Shown: positions 34,552 through 46,862 of the stretch, piece after piece
How the letters are laid out: each line of letters begins with the position of its first letter
How positions within the stretch are numbered: the first letter of the stretch is position 1
Source of the DNA: Isoperla grammatica
Lineage: Eukaryota; Arthropoda; Insecta; Plecoptera; Perlodidae
DNA length: 64,000 nt
Direction of reading: 5' to 3'
Assembly: GCA_945910005.1 (NCBI GenBank)
Contig: OX246746.1
Span: 16,429,387 to 16,493,386 of the forward strand
Notes under the pieces: model-generated
The model's input: the letters and a program-made list of their open reading frames with translations, nothing else
What the model was told of the DNA's origin: nothing
Databases searched by the model: none
Program-made: the position numbers and the translations under genes

Positions 34552-34859
34552 GTGAGTAACAGTCAGTATACTATTTGGCATGAGTGTTATTTATTATTAA
34601 ACGATATATCGAAGTGGCAGCGACATCTAGATGCGTTATGGCAATGACCGCGAAACTGCCTTTATTTAAATGTGCCGTGCTTACTGTTTGGGTTACACTG
34701 TTTATAGATATCGGCACGTATGACGAAGGCCTAACACCAAAACACTCGATGCACCCGTCTAATCAGTAAAGCAAGGAACGCCTTATCTAATCATTAATCC
34801 TTCGTTTGTTCATGAGTAGGTTTTCTCGTTTACTTTAGACCAGTGCATTAGGTACCGGT

Positions 34860-34922
34860 GTTCTAATAGCAACATAAAACTGTCAAGTTGACCGGTGGCC
34901 ACAACAAAGTTCTCGAGCAATG
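34860..34922 (+). promoter_or_regulatory. Candidate first exon ending ATG|GTGAGT (B)
   Basis: TTCTCGAGCAATG|GTGAGTATT reproduces the exon-end pattern of candidate A 371 bases further on. If both are real they would be alternative first exons splicing in phase 0 to the same downstream exon, which I did not find. Confidence 0.25.
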
Positions 34923-35474
34923 GTGAGTATTGTTGGGGCAATTTAGCCACGTGGAGTATTTTTCTAATTCCCTGCAGACTCGATAGCGAGAATCGAATCG
35001 TGTCTTCTCAGGGTGTTATCAGTAAAAACCCACTGATAGCAGTACACTCAACATCAGAACGTGGGAATAGACGTACAGACTGACACAAAATTTTAAGCTA
35101 TCTATCGATCTTGCGGAATGTAGAGGTTCGCCCCAGTTGTACTTTTGTTTTCAGTAACATAGAGTAATGTTTTGCTTTTGTCAACGTAGATGGCCACGGT
35201 CGATTAGAGATACTAGTCTTGTACGTTACTGGTAAACCGCGGTCTCTGCGTTCCAGGTTTCAATCCTATTTTGGGTATGAATGTTACGTGGTGCTTTTTC
35301 ATCTTCATTGTCACCCACTTATCCGTCGATGAGCATCGTTGTCAAAGTATGAGACGCACACCCTTAATATCATCATCATCGCGTACAATAAGAAATACAG
35401 CATCAGGGAAGTTGATTCCAAGCGACAAGTCCCTACTCATCACTGGGGCTAAGACAACGTGGCTGTAAACGTTG

Positions 35475-36010
35475 GGGTATTCAGGTCAGAAACTAAAAAA
35501 ATCATATGTATTCTCGTCTATGAGGAATAATGATACATAAGTGTAAAAAAGTTCCTTTCCCAAAGAAAAAGAAGGAAAAAACCAAATAAAGGGAATCGTA
35601 TAATTTGGGCTAGTTGCCCAACAATAATTTTTCTTATTGGAACTAGCAAGTACGTGATTTTCACCCTAGGGCAACAAGACAAAGTAAAGCAGATACAAAT
35701 GATTGCGTCGTTGATAAGAATGCAGGAGTTCTTTAACTCGATTAATACATGTAGCTTGTTGGAGATGAATAATTTTCTAAGTTATGTTTTAATTCTGTTA
35801 TTTTATTACTGCAACCCGGCGATCACGTACATGCTAATTACCAATTAGAAAAACTATAATTGTTGAGCAACTAGCCAGAATTTTGCGATTTCATTAATTT
35901 TTATCCTTCTTTTACTTTGGCGTAGTAACTTTTTGACAATTATGTATCAATATTTTTCATAGATGGGAATACATATGATTTTTTTAATTTCTTCCGGAAA
36001 ATTAGACGTC
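35475..36010. mobile_element. Foldback MITE of about 520 bp, copy B
   Basis: GGGTATTCAGGTCAGAAACT, AATAATGATACATAAGTGTA and GCAACAAGACAAAGTAAAGC match copy A at 27416. The right arm is more diverged. It carries no coding sequence. Confidence 0.7.
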
Positions 36011-36248
36011 GTTGTTTAGCATTTCTCATTTCCCTCTTTTCCCATGAATGTATTTGGAATGTGCTACCTCCATCAATTAATCCAATACTATTATTTAATA
36101 TATTTTATACTTTATTATAGTATCCGTAAGGTGAGCATAAAGATATTGATATATGCTATGTCGAAACCGCGAATGCTTTTTGTGAATGTGCTTTTTCGGG
36201 TAGCTGTCCCGTTGTGCTCGTGTCGTGCTATAGGTTCTCAAGGCCGGC

Positions 36249-36275
36249 CAGGGGGGGGGGGAGGGGGGGGGGGGG
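36249..36275. repeat. Poly(G) tract cluster
   Basis: G runs broken by a single A are followed by further tracts at 36444-36460 and 36773-36787 and a C tract at 36801-36814. The four tracts fall within 600 bp. Confidence 0.9.
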
Positions 36276-36924
36276 TGTAGCCGCGTTATGAATATTGACA
36301 ACTTCAGATACTCGCATGTTTCTGTGACATGGGCGTGAGTGGATTGCGAAATAAAATACAGCGATTGAGGAGTTTTGAAAGGGGGCTCACTGTACCCTGG
36401 TCCGGGGTAGTCAAGATTATTAGATAGGGGGATCCACTATCGTGGGGGGGGGGGGGGGGGAGTCACATCGCCTATCGACAGAGATCGCTCAGTCCGAACT
36501 CTCTCGGTCTTTCCCAATTGACTTCCAACCGTCATGTGTTACCCCGATCCTTTTATACATAGGTATCCACTTTCCACTTTTCGCTTTATCCATCATACTG
36601 TCACTTTTTTAATATTAGTTAGATATTATTAGTAAATATTAGTTCCCTGTGCCCCCCAAAATATATTTTACCTGGCGAGGCTATTATTACAGATTATTTG
36701 AAGAATATTACAAAAAATACTGCTCCCAACGCAAGCTATAGAAGTTAGGATAAAATGTTCGGGTTCTGGGGTGGGGGGGGGGGGGGGTTACGCCCCCTTC
36801 CCCCCCCCCCCCCCTCGGCGTACCATTGGTCTACTTACAGTCTTCGGGCATTCTCCTTCCTAACTCACATTCCTTCCTAACTCTTCCTTCCCTACCAAAT
36901 ACGTAAAGTTGCCCCAACGTAAGT

Positions 36925-37040
36925 ATTCTCATGCTTACGTCATAGCCGAGTCCAAAGGTACCAACTTAATTTTCTACTTCTCTATTTCCTACCATCTAAT
37001 TGAAACAGGTAAATTAGGGACCATTTACACCTTCTGTTGG
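36925..37040 (+). repeat. Dispersed repeat, partner of 19872-19990
   Basis: GTATTCTCATGCTTACG, GCCGAGTCCAA, TTCTACTTCTCTA and TTGAAACAGGTAAA follow the same order as the Rassf intron copy. Confidence 0.6.
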
Positions 37041-37248
37041 ATACCTGCAACGGTGGGCGTTAGGTTCGACTCACGACTCAGCGGAAGACTGCATTCACGA
37101 ATGCGTGGAAGAACGACAGGAATGTTTTGATTTTCATTGAATCAGCGCGGTTCACAGGGGCCGTAGATAAGGTTCTGAGGCCGGTATGCAAATACTTAAG
37201 GTGGGGTCTAGTATACCTAAAACTCAGTTACCCCAAGAGGAGTATGAA

Positions 37249-37522
37249 CAATGATTTTCAACATCTATAGTATAGGCTAGATCGCCAGGCTAGCAGCAGC
37301 AGGCGTAGCACTTTGATGCCATCTTGAAATTGGCAAATAACACAGGCGGGAATAGGAGTTTCTAATGCGACTTTCTGCCATTGACAGCGCTAGCAGTACT
37401 AAAAGGTCCAAATTAGCATGTAAATTGCCAATTTCAAGATGGCTTCAAATCGCTACGCTTGCTACTGAGTGGAAGGTTGGGGGACTGGCGATCTAGCCTA
37501 CTATAGATGTTGAAAATCATTG
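37249..37522. mobile_element. hAT-like MITE with 8-bp target duplication (274 bp)
   Basis: Left end CAATGATTTTCAACATCTAT, then AGTATAGGCTAGATCGCCA, is the inverse of the right end with about two mismatches. AGTATGAA flanks both ends exactly (37241-37248 and 37523-37530). Inside, GCCATCTTGAAATTGGCAA pairs with TTGCCAATTTCAAGATGGC. Confidence 0.85.
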
Positions 37523-37574
37523 AGTATGAATTGTCCGATGACAGGTTAGGCAACCCAAGACTACCTTACATATT

Positions 37575-37684
37575 GCTTTCGTCACAGGCGAGGCACTCAT
37601 AGCCAACCAGCGAACCGCCCGAGACAATAGCGCGAAAATACCGATCGCTGATTGGCTACGAATACCTCGCCTGTGATAAAAGCA
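37575..37684. mobile_element. Small foldback MITE, copy A
   Basis: GCTTTCGTCACAGGCGAGG pairs with CCTCGCCTGTGATAAAAGC. The inner part includes AGCGAACCGCCCGAGA. The same family occurs in the opposite orientation at 52119-52230. Confidence 0.75.
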
Positions 37685-37689
37685 TCAGT

Positions 37690-39180
37690 GTGGTTTCGCC
37701 CGTTGAAGAGCTCTGATAGGGGCTCGAAATATTGCGCTTTTTAATTTGTTTTTATCTGACAAGGAACAGTGTATGGTCCAATTACTAGGTCTTATATAAT
37801 GAAAGCATGTGTAAGGTTGTTTTGGGTTGCCGAATTTGTTTTATTATATTCGCACGTGATCTGGCATTAATTGCTCTGCAATGGCTCCACTGAGTAGAAA
37901 AGTTACAAGTGTAACAACAATACATGATAAACTATGACGTATACAGCCGAGATCGTACACACGCATACTTTCTACATAATAGATCGTCAACAATGTTTAG
38001 CAGCAGTCTCGTGCGTAAGCGTGCGTGCATGCATGCGTAGACAAACATGTATTGAAGCGAAAAAACACTAACAAATCTATGTTTATAGGTTTTTTTAATG
38101 TTGATACGGAGTGATCGCAAGGCTTTAAAGTGAAGAGTTAAAAAATAGTATTCGTAAAGCCTTGACCTCTCATATTTATTTCCCTACTCCTCTGAAATCG
38201 ATCTTGAGTTGACTGGGAGGCGAAACGAATGTCACTCAAAGCTGTAAAGCACGATCATTGGTGATTGTTTGTTACGGCTCCCTGTCCAGAGATCTCAGAA
38301 GATGTGTGACGCTATCTTATTTTATTTGCCATTCTAAAATGTATCAGAAAAACATCGACTGCTGAACAAGGATGCGTATTCTTCCAATAAACATGTGGTT
38401 GTTTTTCAAAGTCCCACTCATTAATGGAAGATGATTAAGTCATTAAGAAGATCACACCATAACAAGCAACCATCCATCCATCCAGCCTTAACACTACTGA
38501 AAATGCCACTGGATCATAGTGGTTTGTTATCATGTTTTCAATTCGTGTTTTTTTTCTACGAAACAGCTATGTTCCACTTAATGATATCCTAGTTTACAGC
38601 TATTCCTTCATGCATTTAAATACGGCTTCTTACGGTCAACATTTCTTCATTTGCTCTTTAAAAATACTTGTTCATTTGTCAGTTCGTCTGTTCACGTAGC
38701 CCATATGATCGTGTCCTATTCTTACAACTCGATGTCTGACGTCAAACTCATTATGTACGTTTGTATCATGAATCAAACTATTTCTGTTACAGAGTGTTAT
38801 GTGTATCGATTGTACAGTCTCTCGTACTATACCAGGGGTCAGTAGCTTTATGGGAGCAACGGTCATAAAAACAATCGATTACACTAGTTGATAGCGTGAA
38901 ATAGACGAAGGAAGTGTTAGAAAGTACGCATATAATTCTAACAGTACAATTTTCAAAGAACTTAAACTGGTTTCAGTAGACTTTGTACTACGATTTGGCT
39001 CTATTTTTAGGGCATCCCCCGTTATCTTCCCGCTAACATTTGCCAGCGCGTTTCAAGCATGGCCAGGAGAGGAGATCCTATAAAGAACTTTTCCTCATTG
39101 GGGATGTCCTCAGATTCAATAAATTAGAGAGCGAAGGGTACCTCTACGTCAAAAACCGTAGCCAGTTTTAATTTTTGTAT
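37690..39180. other. No gene recognised
   Basis: This is A/T-rich sequence without a supportable exon. Short ORFs near 37932, 38651 and 38672 lack splice sites or recognisable motifs. Confidence 0.5.
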
Positions 39181-39185
39181 TATAC

Positions 39186-39442
39186 CTCAAGAATGCTACT
39201 CGAAATCGAAAATCTGATTCAACAGCGCAGTGTTTTGGTAAGCCCTACATACTGAATGAAATATTATAACCATTAGCGTAGTTATTTGATCATTAAATCG
39301 ATAATTAGTAATCAAATTCATTAAAAATAAAAACAATACTGATTATAATGTAAGACACATTTTTTTGGATTCAGTATGTAGGGCTTACCAAACCACAGTG
39401 CGCTGTTGATTCAGATTTTAGATTTCGAAGTCCATTCTTGAG
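39186..39442. mobile_element. Foldback element with arms of about 70 bp
   Basis: CTCAAGAATG, CGAAATC, CTGATTCAACAGCGCA and TTGGTAAGCCCTACATACTG at the left pair in order with CAGTATGTAGGGCTTACCAA, TGCGCTGTTGATTCAG, GATTTCG and CATTCTTGAG at the right. The short spacer is A/T-rich. Confidence 0.75.
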
Positions 39443-39550
39443 ATGTTGTGCGGTTTTTCTCGTGTTCCTGGTATTGCATCATATGTGTTACCCATTGAAT
39501 TAGAAGTGGAAGAGGTTCTAGAATGGAAGGAATTCGAAAGATATACCTAC

Positions 39551-40321
39551 TAGGGATGACATCGGGTACTCGGGTACCCGACTCCTCTTGTACCCGACTC
39601 CATTTTCTAGGAGTCGACTTCTTCAAACATCGGTTGCTGTGTGTAAGTGTATCATGTATTGGCGGTCTGTTTCCCTTTCTGTTTCCCTTTCCCTCCAATA
39701 TTCACCTAATATCAAAAATCAGTAATAAAAAAACAATAACGAATTGTACTTTACTACCAAATTACTTTTTTGCTCCCGCCTGGAACACACGCAGCCCGCC
39801 GAGGGTGTTGCATTGCAACATTGGTTAAAATTAATCACTTTTACTTTATCTTTTTGTCGTTCGAGGAGTCGACTCCTACCCGACTCCTAAAGGTCTGTTC
39901 GTTTGTCGTACTCTGATTGATCTAGATCAGTCAGAGCAACTTATGGCCGTTCTTTTGTAAATTGGTACTCCAGATCAAGATGAGGCGTGTGTTCGTTTGT
40001 CCGAAGTAAGTTACTCGAAGTAAGCTAGAGTTGGAATATCTACTCTGGGTCTGGAGGAGGTGTAAGTAGAGTAGAGTAGGGAGAGTAAATACAAATGGCG
40101 GATGAGCGGCAAGAAGCAAGGTCAACAAAATATGTAAATGCGTTGATATTTCTTTTGTCATGATCTGGAGTACGTACTCCAAGCAGCATAGAGCAGGTGA
40201 TGACGTTTTTACTCTGACTCTGAAGTTATCGGAGTTGCTCTACTCTACTCTGGAGTAAGACAAACGAACAGACCTTGACTCAGGAGCCGACTCCAATATT
40301 TACTACCCGATGTCATCACTA
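39551..40321. mobile_element. hAT-like element hosting a nested foldback
   Basis: Ends TAGGGATGACATCGGGTA and TACCCGATGTCATCACTA are inverted repeats with one mismatch, and ATACCTAC flanks exactly (39543-39550 and 40322-40329), an 8-bp duplication. Subterminal CCCGACTCC and GGAGTCG motifs recur. A second element lies inside at 39890-40276. Confidence 0.85.
39890..40276. mobile_element. Inner foldback nested in the 39551 element
   Basis: AAGGTCTGTTCGTTTGTC and its exact inverse GACAAACGAACAGACCTT bound 387 bp. Inner motifs ACTCTGATTGATC, AGAGCAACTT and ACTCTACTCTGGAGTA pair partly. GACTC occurs just outside both ends, a possible but imperfect duplication. The nesting dates it after the outer element. 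Confidence 0.8.
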
Positions 40322-40631
40322 ATACCTACATCACTGAGTGTCTGATCTCGTCTTTAGTTTGTAAATATGCCTATCAGTTTCCGATAGATAGCAGCTAGAG
40401 TCTAGACCTAGGTCTCTCTCAATGGTATTCCTGTAAATAAGCAAACAATGGCCTACGCGTACAAACAATATATGCTTGTTTTGAGCTATTTTGTCTTACT
40501 TAAAACATTGGGCTGTAGTCAAGGAAGGTCATTTTGTAAGATTGCAGTTTTTCAAAATTAATGCATTGTTAACACGTTCTCAAAAAAGAAAGATTTTTTA
40601 GTTACATCATTTGATTCAAAATAAAAAAAAT

Positions 40632-40931
40632 TCAGTAAAAAGCAAAAACAATTTTTCCATTTTCCGCGGCATGTTTAGTTATAAGAGGCTAGAAATAAAA
40701 TCGTGGTTCGCCCATAAAAGAATTAAATGTATCTTAAAAGAATAATTCAAGTAATACAATGATCCTAGAAGTGGTTTTGAGGTAAAATATTCTGTGTTCA
40801 TTAAAAAGATCTGTTATTGTGTGTTTAAGATGCATTTAATTCTTCTATGAGCGGCCCACGATTTTATTTCTAGTCCCATAGAACCAAGCATGTCGTGGAA
40901 AATGGAAAAATTGTTTTTTGCTTTTTAGTGC
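40632..40931. repeat. Foldback element
   Basis: TCAGTAAAAAGCAAAAACAA, TTTTTCCATTTTCCGCGGCA and GAAATAAAATCGTGG pair in order with the right arm (CCACGATTTTATTTC, TGGAAAATGGAAAAA, TTGTTTTTTGCTTTTTAGTG). Confidence 0.7.
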
Positions 40932-41149
40932 ATTTTGTTATAAACCTACACCCCCATCTTGCCCTCTCCACAGGACAAGGCAAGCACATTACTCATTGCC
41001 TGGGTATTGCACGTTGTACAAGTTATGTTTACACAGGTACTACAAGTGCAGCGCTAAATGCGCAAACATAAAGGTGAACGAGAAGCAAAAAATTATTACA
41101 AAAGAGGGAAAATTTGCCAATTAGTGTAGCTGAAATACTTTTTATTGGT

Positions 41150-41297
41150 AGGACTAAAGAGAACATGTGTTCCATAGAAATTAAATAATTTGTTTTCAGT
41201 TGGCTGCTCTAAAACGGAGTTTTTCACCAAAATGATCTGAACGAGAACACTTTTCTCGGGGGAAAGCCCCCCCCCCCCCCCCCAAGTATACGCCATA
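41150..41297 (+). repeat. Fragment of the CAGTGGCGTAT DNA-element family
   Basis: TTTTCAGTTGGCTGCTCTAA, GGGGGAAAGCCCCCC and the right end GTATACGCCA parallel 62083-62240 in the complete element at 61878. The left end is not found. Confidence 0.6.
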
Positions 41298-42299
41298 GCA
41301 TGATGTATGTCATCGTTTACAGTAATTTATGAAAATTATGTAAATCAATTACGTTTGAGATTTACAGTCCCCCCCCCCCCCTCCCCCACTTCCTCAGCTA
41401 GATCAAATCCTGTGTGCGCCATTGAGTTAGGCACAATCCTAACATTTCCAGTTGACGAGGAAAACCTAGTAAAAAGTATAAACCCTCCATCCAGGACCAG
41501 GATGGTAACATTATTACAGATTGATGTTTAAAGACACAAAACATCAACGTTATCGCTTTTCTATCAGGATGGTAACAGGTGGTATCGACCTGTACAATTT
41601 CTCGACTGAAAGCCTCATGTTACTCTTATTGAGCCAACTCTATCGGTCGAAAAAAATAGAATGAATATAATATATAATATATTTATAATAATGATCATAT
41701 TTATATCATATACAATAAATCATATACTAGCAAATATTACATCATAAACAACAGAACATAATAAATAACTGAACAAGGTAAAACTGAAGGGAAACAAGAC
41801 GGGTTAGGTTGGCAGCGTAGCCCCGCTAAAACTAGTTCATTGTAACTATAACATTGGCGTTATCTCCATGTGTGAGCTTGCCTGGTATTTCGTGCATTCT
41901 CAGAGAAGATCTCTTATAAGGTCAAGGAAACCGAAGTGTTAAATACAAGTAAATAAACTAATTAAGACATGGTTTTGTACCAAGTGCTTTCATGTACATC
42001 AGTTTTAATTAGCTATACTAATTTTAGTGCCGACCATACAAAAAAAAATTAATGCCCTAATTAACTAATACCAGTGTATAACAAGACCTTGACTTGTGTA
42101 GTTAGCAAATCAAAGACGTCAAAATTTACTTGTATAATCTTTAGACAACACTCAGAAAAACAAAACCTTCAGACTATCCGAAGAAATGCGGATTTCATAT
42201 GACTTTCATACTTGAACTTGGGTATGCTTTGTGCAATCAGATCAGTGCCACGAAGGCTACGTTAGGTCCGGACAGGCATGTGTGATCATCGGCACTTAG

Positions 42300-42430
42300 C
42301 CTACAATTTCAATTCAATTCAATTCAATTTTCATTTTATTATTTTCAAAAAAATAATACAGGTACAAATAACACAAAATTCATTGACAATATATAAATGA
42401 AAAGGAGCCCACATAGGGTCACACCTCGTG
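42300..42430 (-). repeat. Possible 3' end of a LINE or SINE
   Basis: On the minus strand, AGCCCACACACGAGGTGTGA followed by an A/T-rich stretch ends in AATAAAATGAAAATTGAATT and (AATTG)n, resembling a retroposon 3'UTR and tail. Only one copy is seen in the window. Confidence 0.35.
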
Positions 42431-42537
42431 TGTGGGCTGAATAATAAATAATGTATGTTAATAATAATCCAAAAATGACAATAGTACATGATACATGAAA
42501 AGCAGAACGTATATATACTAACTATAGTAGTAATGAG

Positions 42538-43325
42538 TTACGTTAGATTCAAGTCAAATGCGTGTAACTTAGCCTACGTTAGGCTGCGTTCAAACAGCGC
42601 CACTTAGCCTACGTTAGGTCCAAGACAAATGCGTGCAATCAGCGCCACTTAGCCTACGTTAGGCTGCGTGCAAACAGCGCCACTTAGCCTACGTTAGGTC
42701 CTAGTCAAATGCGTGCAATCAGCGCCACTTAGCCTACGTTAGGTCCTAGTCAAATGCGTGCCATCAGCGCCACTTAGCCTACGTTAGGCTGCGTGCAAAC
42801 AGCGCCACTTAGCCTACGTTAGGTGGTCCTAGTCAAATGCGTGCAATCAGCGCCACTTAGCCTACGTTAGGCTGCGTGCAAACAGCGCCACTTAGCCTAC
42901 GTTAGGTCCTAGTCAAATGCGTGCAATCAGCGCCACTTAGCCTACGTTAGGTCCTAGTCAAATGCGTGCAATCAGCGCCACTTAGCCTACGTTAGGCTGC
43001 GTGCAAACAGCGCCACTTAGCCTACGTTAGGTCCTAGTCAAATGGTTGCAATCAGCGCCACTTAGCCTACGTTAGGCTGCGTGCAAACAGCGCCACTTAG
43101 CCTACGTTAGGTTCAAGTCAAATGCGTGCAATCAGCGCCACTTAGCCTACGTTAGGCTGCGTGCAAACAGCGCCACTTAGCCTACGTTAGGCTGCGTGCA
43201 AACAGCGCCACTTAGCCTACGTTAGGTTCAAGTCAAATGCGTGCAATCAGTGTCGCTTAGCCTACGTTAGGCTGCGTGCAAACAGCGCCACTTAGCCTAC
43301 GTTAGGCTGCGTGCAAACAGCGTGT
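42538..43325. repeat. Minisatellite with two alternating unit types
   Basis: All units share CAGCGCCACTTAGCCTACGT followed by TAGG. They continue either with CTGCGTGCAAA (about 35 bp) or with TCCTAGTCAAATGCGTGCAAT (about 45 bp). The two types alternate irregularly over about 790 bp. GCCTACGTTAGGC in each short unit is a near-palindrome. A GT/GC-rich stretch follows at 43322-43360. Confidence 0.95.
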
Positions 43326-43988
43326 GCTTGTATGTGTGTGCGCGTGCGCGTGTGCGTTGTTATGTTGTGTTAGGTAGGGTGTTTTGGAGACAGGAGGATA
43401 GAGAAGCCATATGAGTGTGCTACAGTTCCAAGTCTTCAGTGAAAACTGTACAGAAACAGGGGATATAACCATTTGATAAGTTCCCGGACCTTTAAAAACT
43501 TTGCAATAGTAAAACGTTCCTACTCACACAATGAAACCTAGAGACCTACAAATATGGTTCCCACAATATTGCCGTATAAGTTTAAGGTTGAAGAGATATT
43601 AACCAATAAGCTGTATAACGTCGAGTAAAGAATTAGTTTGTTATTCATTTATTAATTTATTTATGAATATATTTAAGAAACCACTATAAACTTATGCGTC
43701 AATATTGTGAAAACTTTTGTAGGTACAGTAATTAGCTTTTACATTTAAAATGAGACCATAAACATTGAAATCCGTCAGTAACTAACAAATAAATTAACAA
43801 TTGTATTTGTTTTGATGGCGGCCATCTTGATGACGTCACCAGAACTATACGCGACGGAAGCACCATGAAAATTATTCATCTAGAATAGTTTATGATGTAA
43901 AAAAGTCATCCCCATGATATCATCCTGAAACCGCCCACGGGAGTTGAATTTTCTTCAGAATAGATAGACCGCATGTCCTAGCCATGTA

Positions 43989-44170
43989 AAGGCTCGAATG
44001 CATAGTTCACACTCAAGCCCTCCTCCACTCAGCCTCTCCTCAGCCTCACATAGCCACCAATCACAGAGCCGTCCACATGCCAATGCCATTCCGTGATTGG
44101 TGGTTGGGCGAGGGCTGAGGAGAGGCTGAGTTGAGGAAGGATTGAGTCTGAACTATGCATTCGGGCCTTA
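43989..44170. mobile_element. Foldback MITE
   Basis: GCTCGAATGCATAGTTCACA pairs with TGAACTATGCATTCGGGC near the right end. CCTCTCC/CAGCCTC stretches pair with GAGGCTG/GGAGAGG. A diverged relative appears at 21247-21350 (ACTCAAGC and GCTTGAGTCTGAACTGTGCA). Confidence 0.7.
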
Positions 44171-44479
44171 GTCTGTTTGGTCAGGGCTATTGGTGTCGCG
44201 TAACTGTTGCATTGCATCTCACACCATCTTGGCCGAACGCGTCATTCATCGTTTATACCCTTGAACCTAAAAGGCGGCCTCCAAATGTCCCGATCTTGGC
44301 CCAATTGATATTCGAATTGGAGAACCCGTAAAACCCATCAAGACTTTTCACAACATTTGAGAAAACATTGAATTGATAAAGATAGTGCGTCCATGATTGG
44401 CCTACAACTAACACACGATCTGGGACTGCATGGTTCACGACAACAGTCATACTATCCAGTCTCGGTACACAACACTCGA

Positions 44480-44830
44480 TTGTATATATAGTCCCGTCAA
44501 ATTAACTTGCTAGGTTTTGTCGTATATAACGGATTATATAATAGGGTAGTGACGCGTGTAACAACTACCAACCTAAATCTAGTTGCATCTCGTTCTCTTG
44601 CCTCAGGTATCGTAGTGATAATATCACCCTCCTTTTGTAAGACATATGGTGGGGTCGCATTCCATTCACGGTCGGTACAGTCAATGCAGTGGGATATAAA
44701 TAATAATGCAGGTATCGGGAAATCTCGCGGTGAAAACCGTTTACATAGACCGTGTGGAGCGACCGTCTCTTCTCAGAATTTTAGGGGTCACCTTGCTTCT
44801 TACGGCGGCGGCGTGGCCAGTTTATACGTT
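44480..44830 (+). repeat. Dispersed repeat, copy B of 17673-18030
   Basis: It aligns with the segment that abuts the Rassf RA exon, in the same orientation. No RA-like sequence follows here; after 44830 the two loci diverge. Confidence 0.8.
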
Positions 44831-44989
44831 TGCATTGCATGAAATGAGGCAAGCACCATTGTCTCCTTACCAAAGTGGAGGGTTGCCCACATTCTATTTT
44901 CTGGATGAATTAATTTATTATTTGATTAATTAATTAAATTTGGTTTGTGGTAAAATAACCCTTTATAAGTGATATCGTGTTCCCAACCA

Positions 44990-46640
44990 CCCCCTGCAAA
45001 ATGTCGCTTTAACGCAAAAGCATAATCTGTTACAGAATGATTATATTTAGATTGCTGTGACGTGATGTGAAAAAGGAAAAATAGAGCGCTACAAGACGTA
45101 TCATCGTTGAGTGAGCAACGGTATCATCACACACACAAATTTCGGGGGGGGGGGGGTCGTCGGAGGGTTAAGGGGTTTAGAGGGAGTGGGAGGGTTGATG
45201 GTTCCAAAGAGGTCCGGTAAAATATGGTGAAGTGAGAAAGCAGAAAGAGGAAAACGATGAAGGCCTCGTGAGATGAAAGAAATTACAAAAGAAATGCACG
45301 AAAGACCCCTTTGCGGGCACCGGTCACCACGAGGAGGGACCCCGCATCACAAATTAAACATCGAGTCTGCTATATGATGATGAGATGAACCAAGCATATA
45401 TGAAGCTCTTTCTTTGCGCAGTTTATTACTTTACACCTGAATAAAATCTAACACCCTCATCCCACGACCATATGTGATGGGATGTATGTATAGGCCTACG
45501 TCTGCAGTGTCCGGCACTGGAGCATTATGAGCCCCGTGCCCATTCCCACCCCCTCCCCCTCCCCTACACTCCTCTTTCACGCTAAAACATTTCAGTAGTT
45601 GCCTTAGCCAGTATCACTTTGAATGTCTTTTTTTCTTTAACTAATTGTTTCGGATTTTCCGTGCGTGTTCAGACAAAACTGAATAAAATATAACCATAGG
45701 CTGAACTTGGCCTAAAAAGTGTCCATTGCTTATCTCATGCAGCCTACCAACACTTCCGCGAAACGCCACATTTCGGGAAACTGTGTTTAATTATTTCAAT
45801 CAGCCTTTCTAGAACACGCCGAATTATTGAAGTTTCGAGTGATTACTGGATACTGTACCGCATTTTGAAATGTAGTGCGCACCGCGGTCTCGCTACCAAG
45901 AAAGTAACTTACAAGTAGCGCACTACATATCGGAGGCCCCGAGTAGATAAAGGCCCTCATTTTAAAATTAACCTAAATCGCAAAGAGGAATTGGCGAATT
46001 TTAATTTTATTTTTACTTTAATATTTTTTGTTTTAGAAGTAACACATTAAAATATGAAGATGTATTATTGTCATACAGTAGGCCTACAATTAATAATTGT
46101 GGGCTCCTAGAAGCGCGGAGCACGCATGGACCTGGCGCCAGCACTGAGCTTAAAGTCCTTGTCGGGTTGCAAGCGTGGTCACTGGTCACTGGTCACTGAG
46201 CACTGAGTAGTGGCGACTGAGAGGCGACTCGACTCTTATCAGTTATTTTAAGACTGGGGAAGTGAATTAGAAGAAGCTTAGTCATGAGTGTTATTGACAT
46301 ATGTAGATGGATAGCCATGCAGCAGTTATAAGACGCTCATGGTTCAATTCCTAGTCATAGTCCAGCAAGCCAGCAACCGACAACCAACCATTTGACAATA
46401 TAGGCCTATCTCGTCGCGATGCGTAAAGAAGAGACTTAAAATGTTGCCGTAGTGATTCTTTAGAATGTTATTTATTCAATGTGTATTTTATTTGTACGGA
46501 ACTATAAATTCCACGGCTTCTTAGTTTCGACCACTAATCTATGAAGTGTATTGCATTGACTTTCAAATTCAGTACAATTTCACTAACTAATTATTGAACT
46601 TTTTATTCATAATTAGATTTTTTCAATAGACTTAATTACT
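44990..46640. other. No gene recognised
   Basis: A G tract lies at about 45145-45156 and the dispersed repeat partner of 30610 at 45150-45340. A GC-richer patch at 46100-46260 includes the triplicated octamer GGTCACTG. A trace of a tRNA-like box B (GGTTCAATTCC) is at 46340. No exon could be supported. Confidence 0.5.
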
Positions 46641-46704
46641 ACGAAATTACGTTCTTTTACTATATAGTAAAATCGTTTCTAACTTGTGTTGGTGACTATG
46701 ATAG

Positions 46705-46862
46705 AAGTCGTCGGTAAACCGATCAATCCGCGCACCAGAGGTGAAAGGACCAAACGACGCATTCGACACTTGAACCAGTCCAAAGACAAACAGGCCGCGT
46801 TCGACTCGCAGAACCTCTTGTTCTCCAACAAGAAGAATCTCATCTATATGCCACTGTCGCCG
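46705..46862 (+). CDS. Internal coding exon, phase 1 in / phase 0 out; possible displaced Rassf exon
   Basis: A TCTAAC branch-point-like sequence precedes the acceptor GACTATGATAG|AAGTCG, and the donor is TGTCGCCG|GTAAGA. The exon is GC-richer than its flanks and encodes VVGKPINPRTRGERTKRRIR and a C-terminal NLLFSNKKNLIYMPLSP; no domain is recognised. Its phases fit exactly between the 8.4 kb exon (ends phase 1) and the RA exon (starts phase 0). Placed there, NLIYMPLSP would precede EEDGSTFRGFI, loosely like NLFMSLNKDGSYTGFI in RASSF1. It nevertheless lies 21 kb after the Rassf stop. It could equally be an exon of an unrelated gene. Confidence 0.6.
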
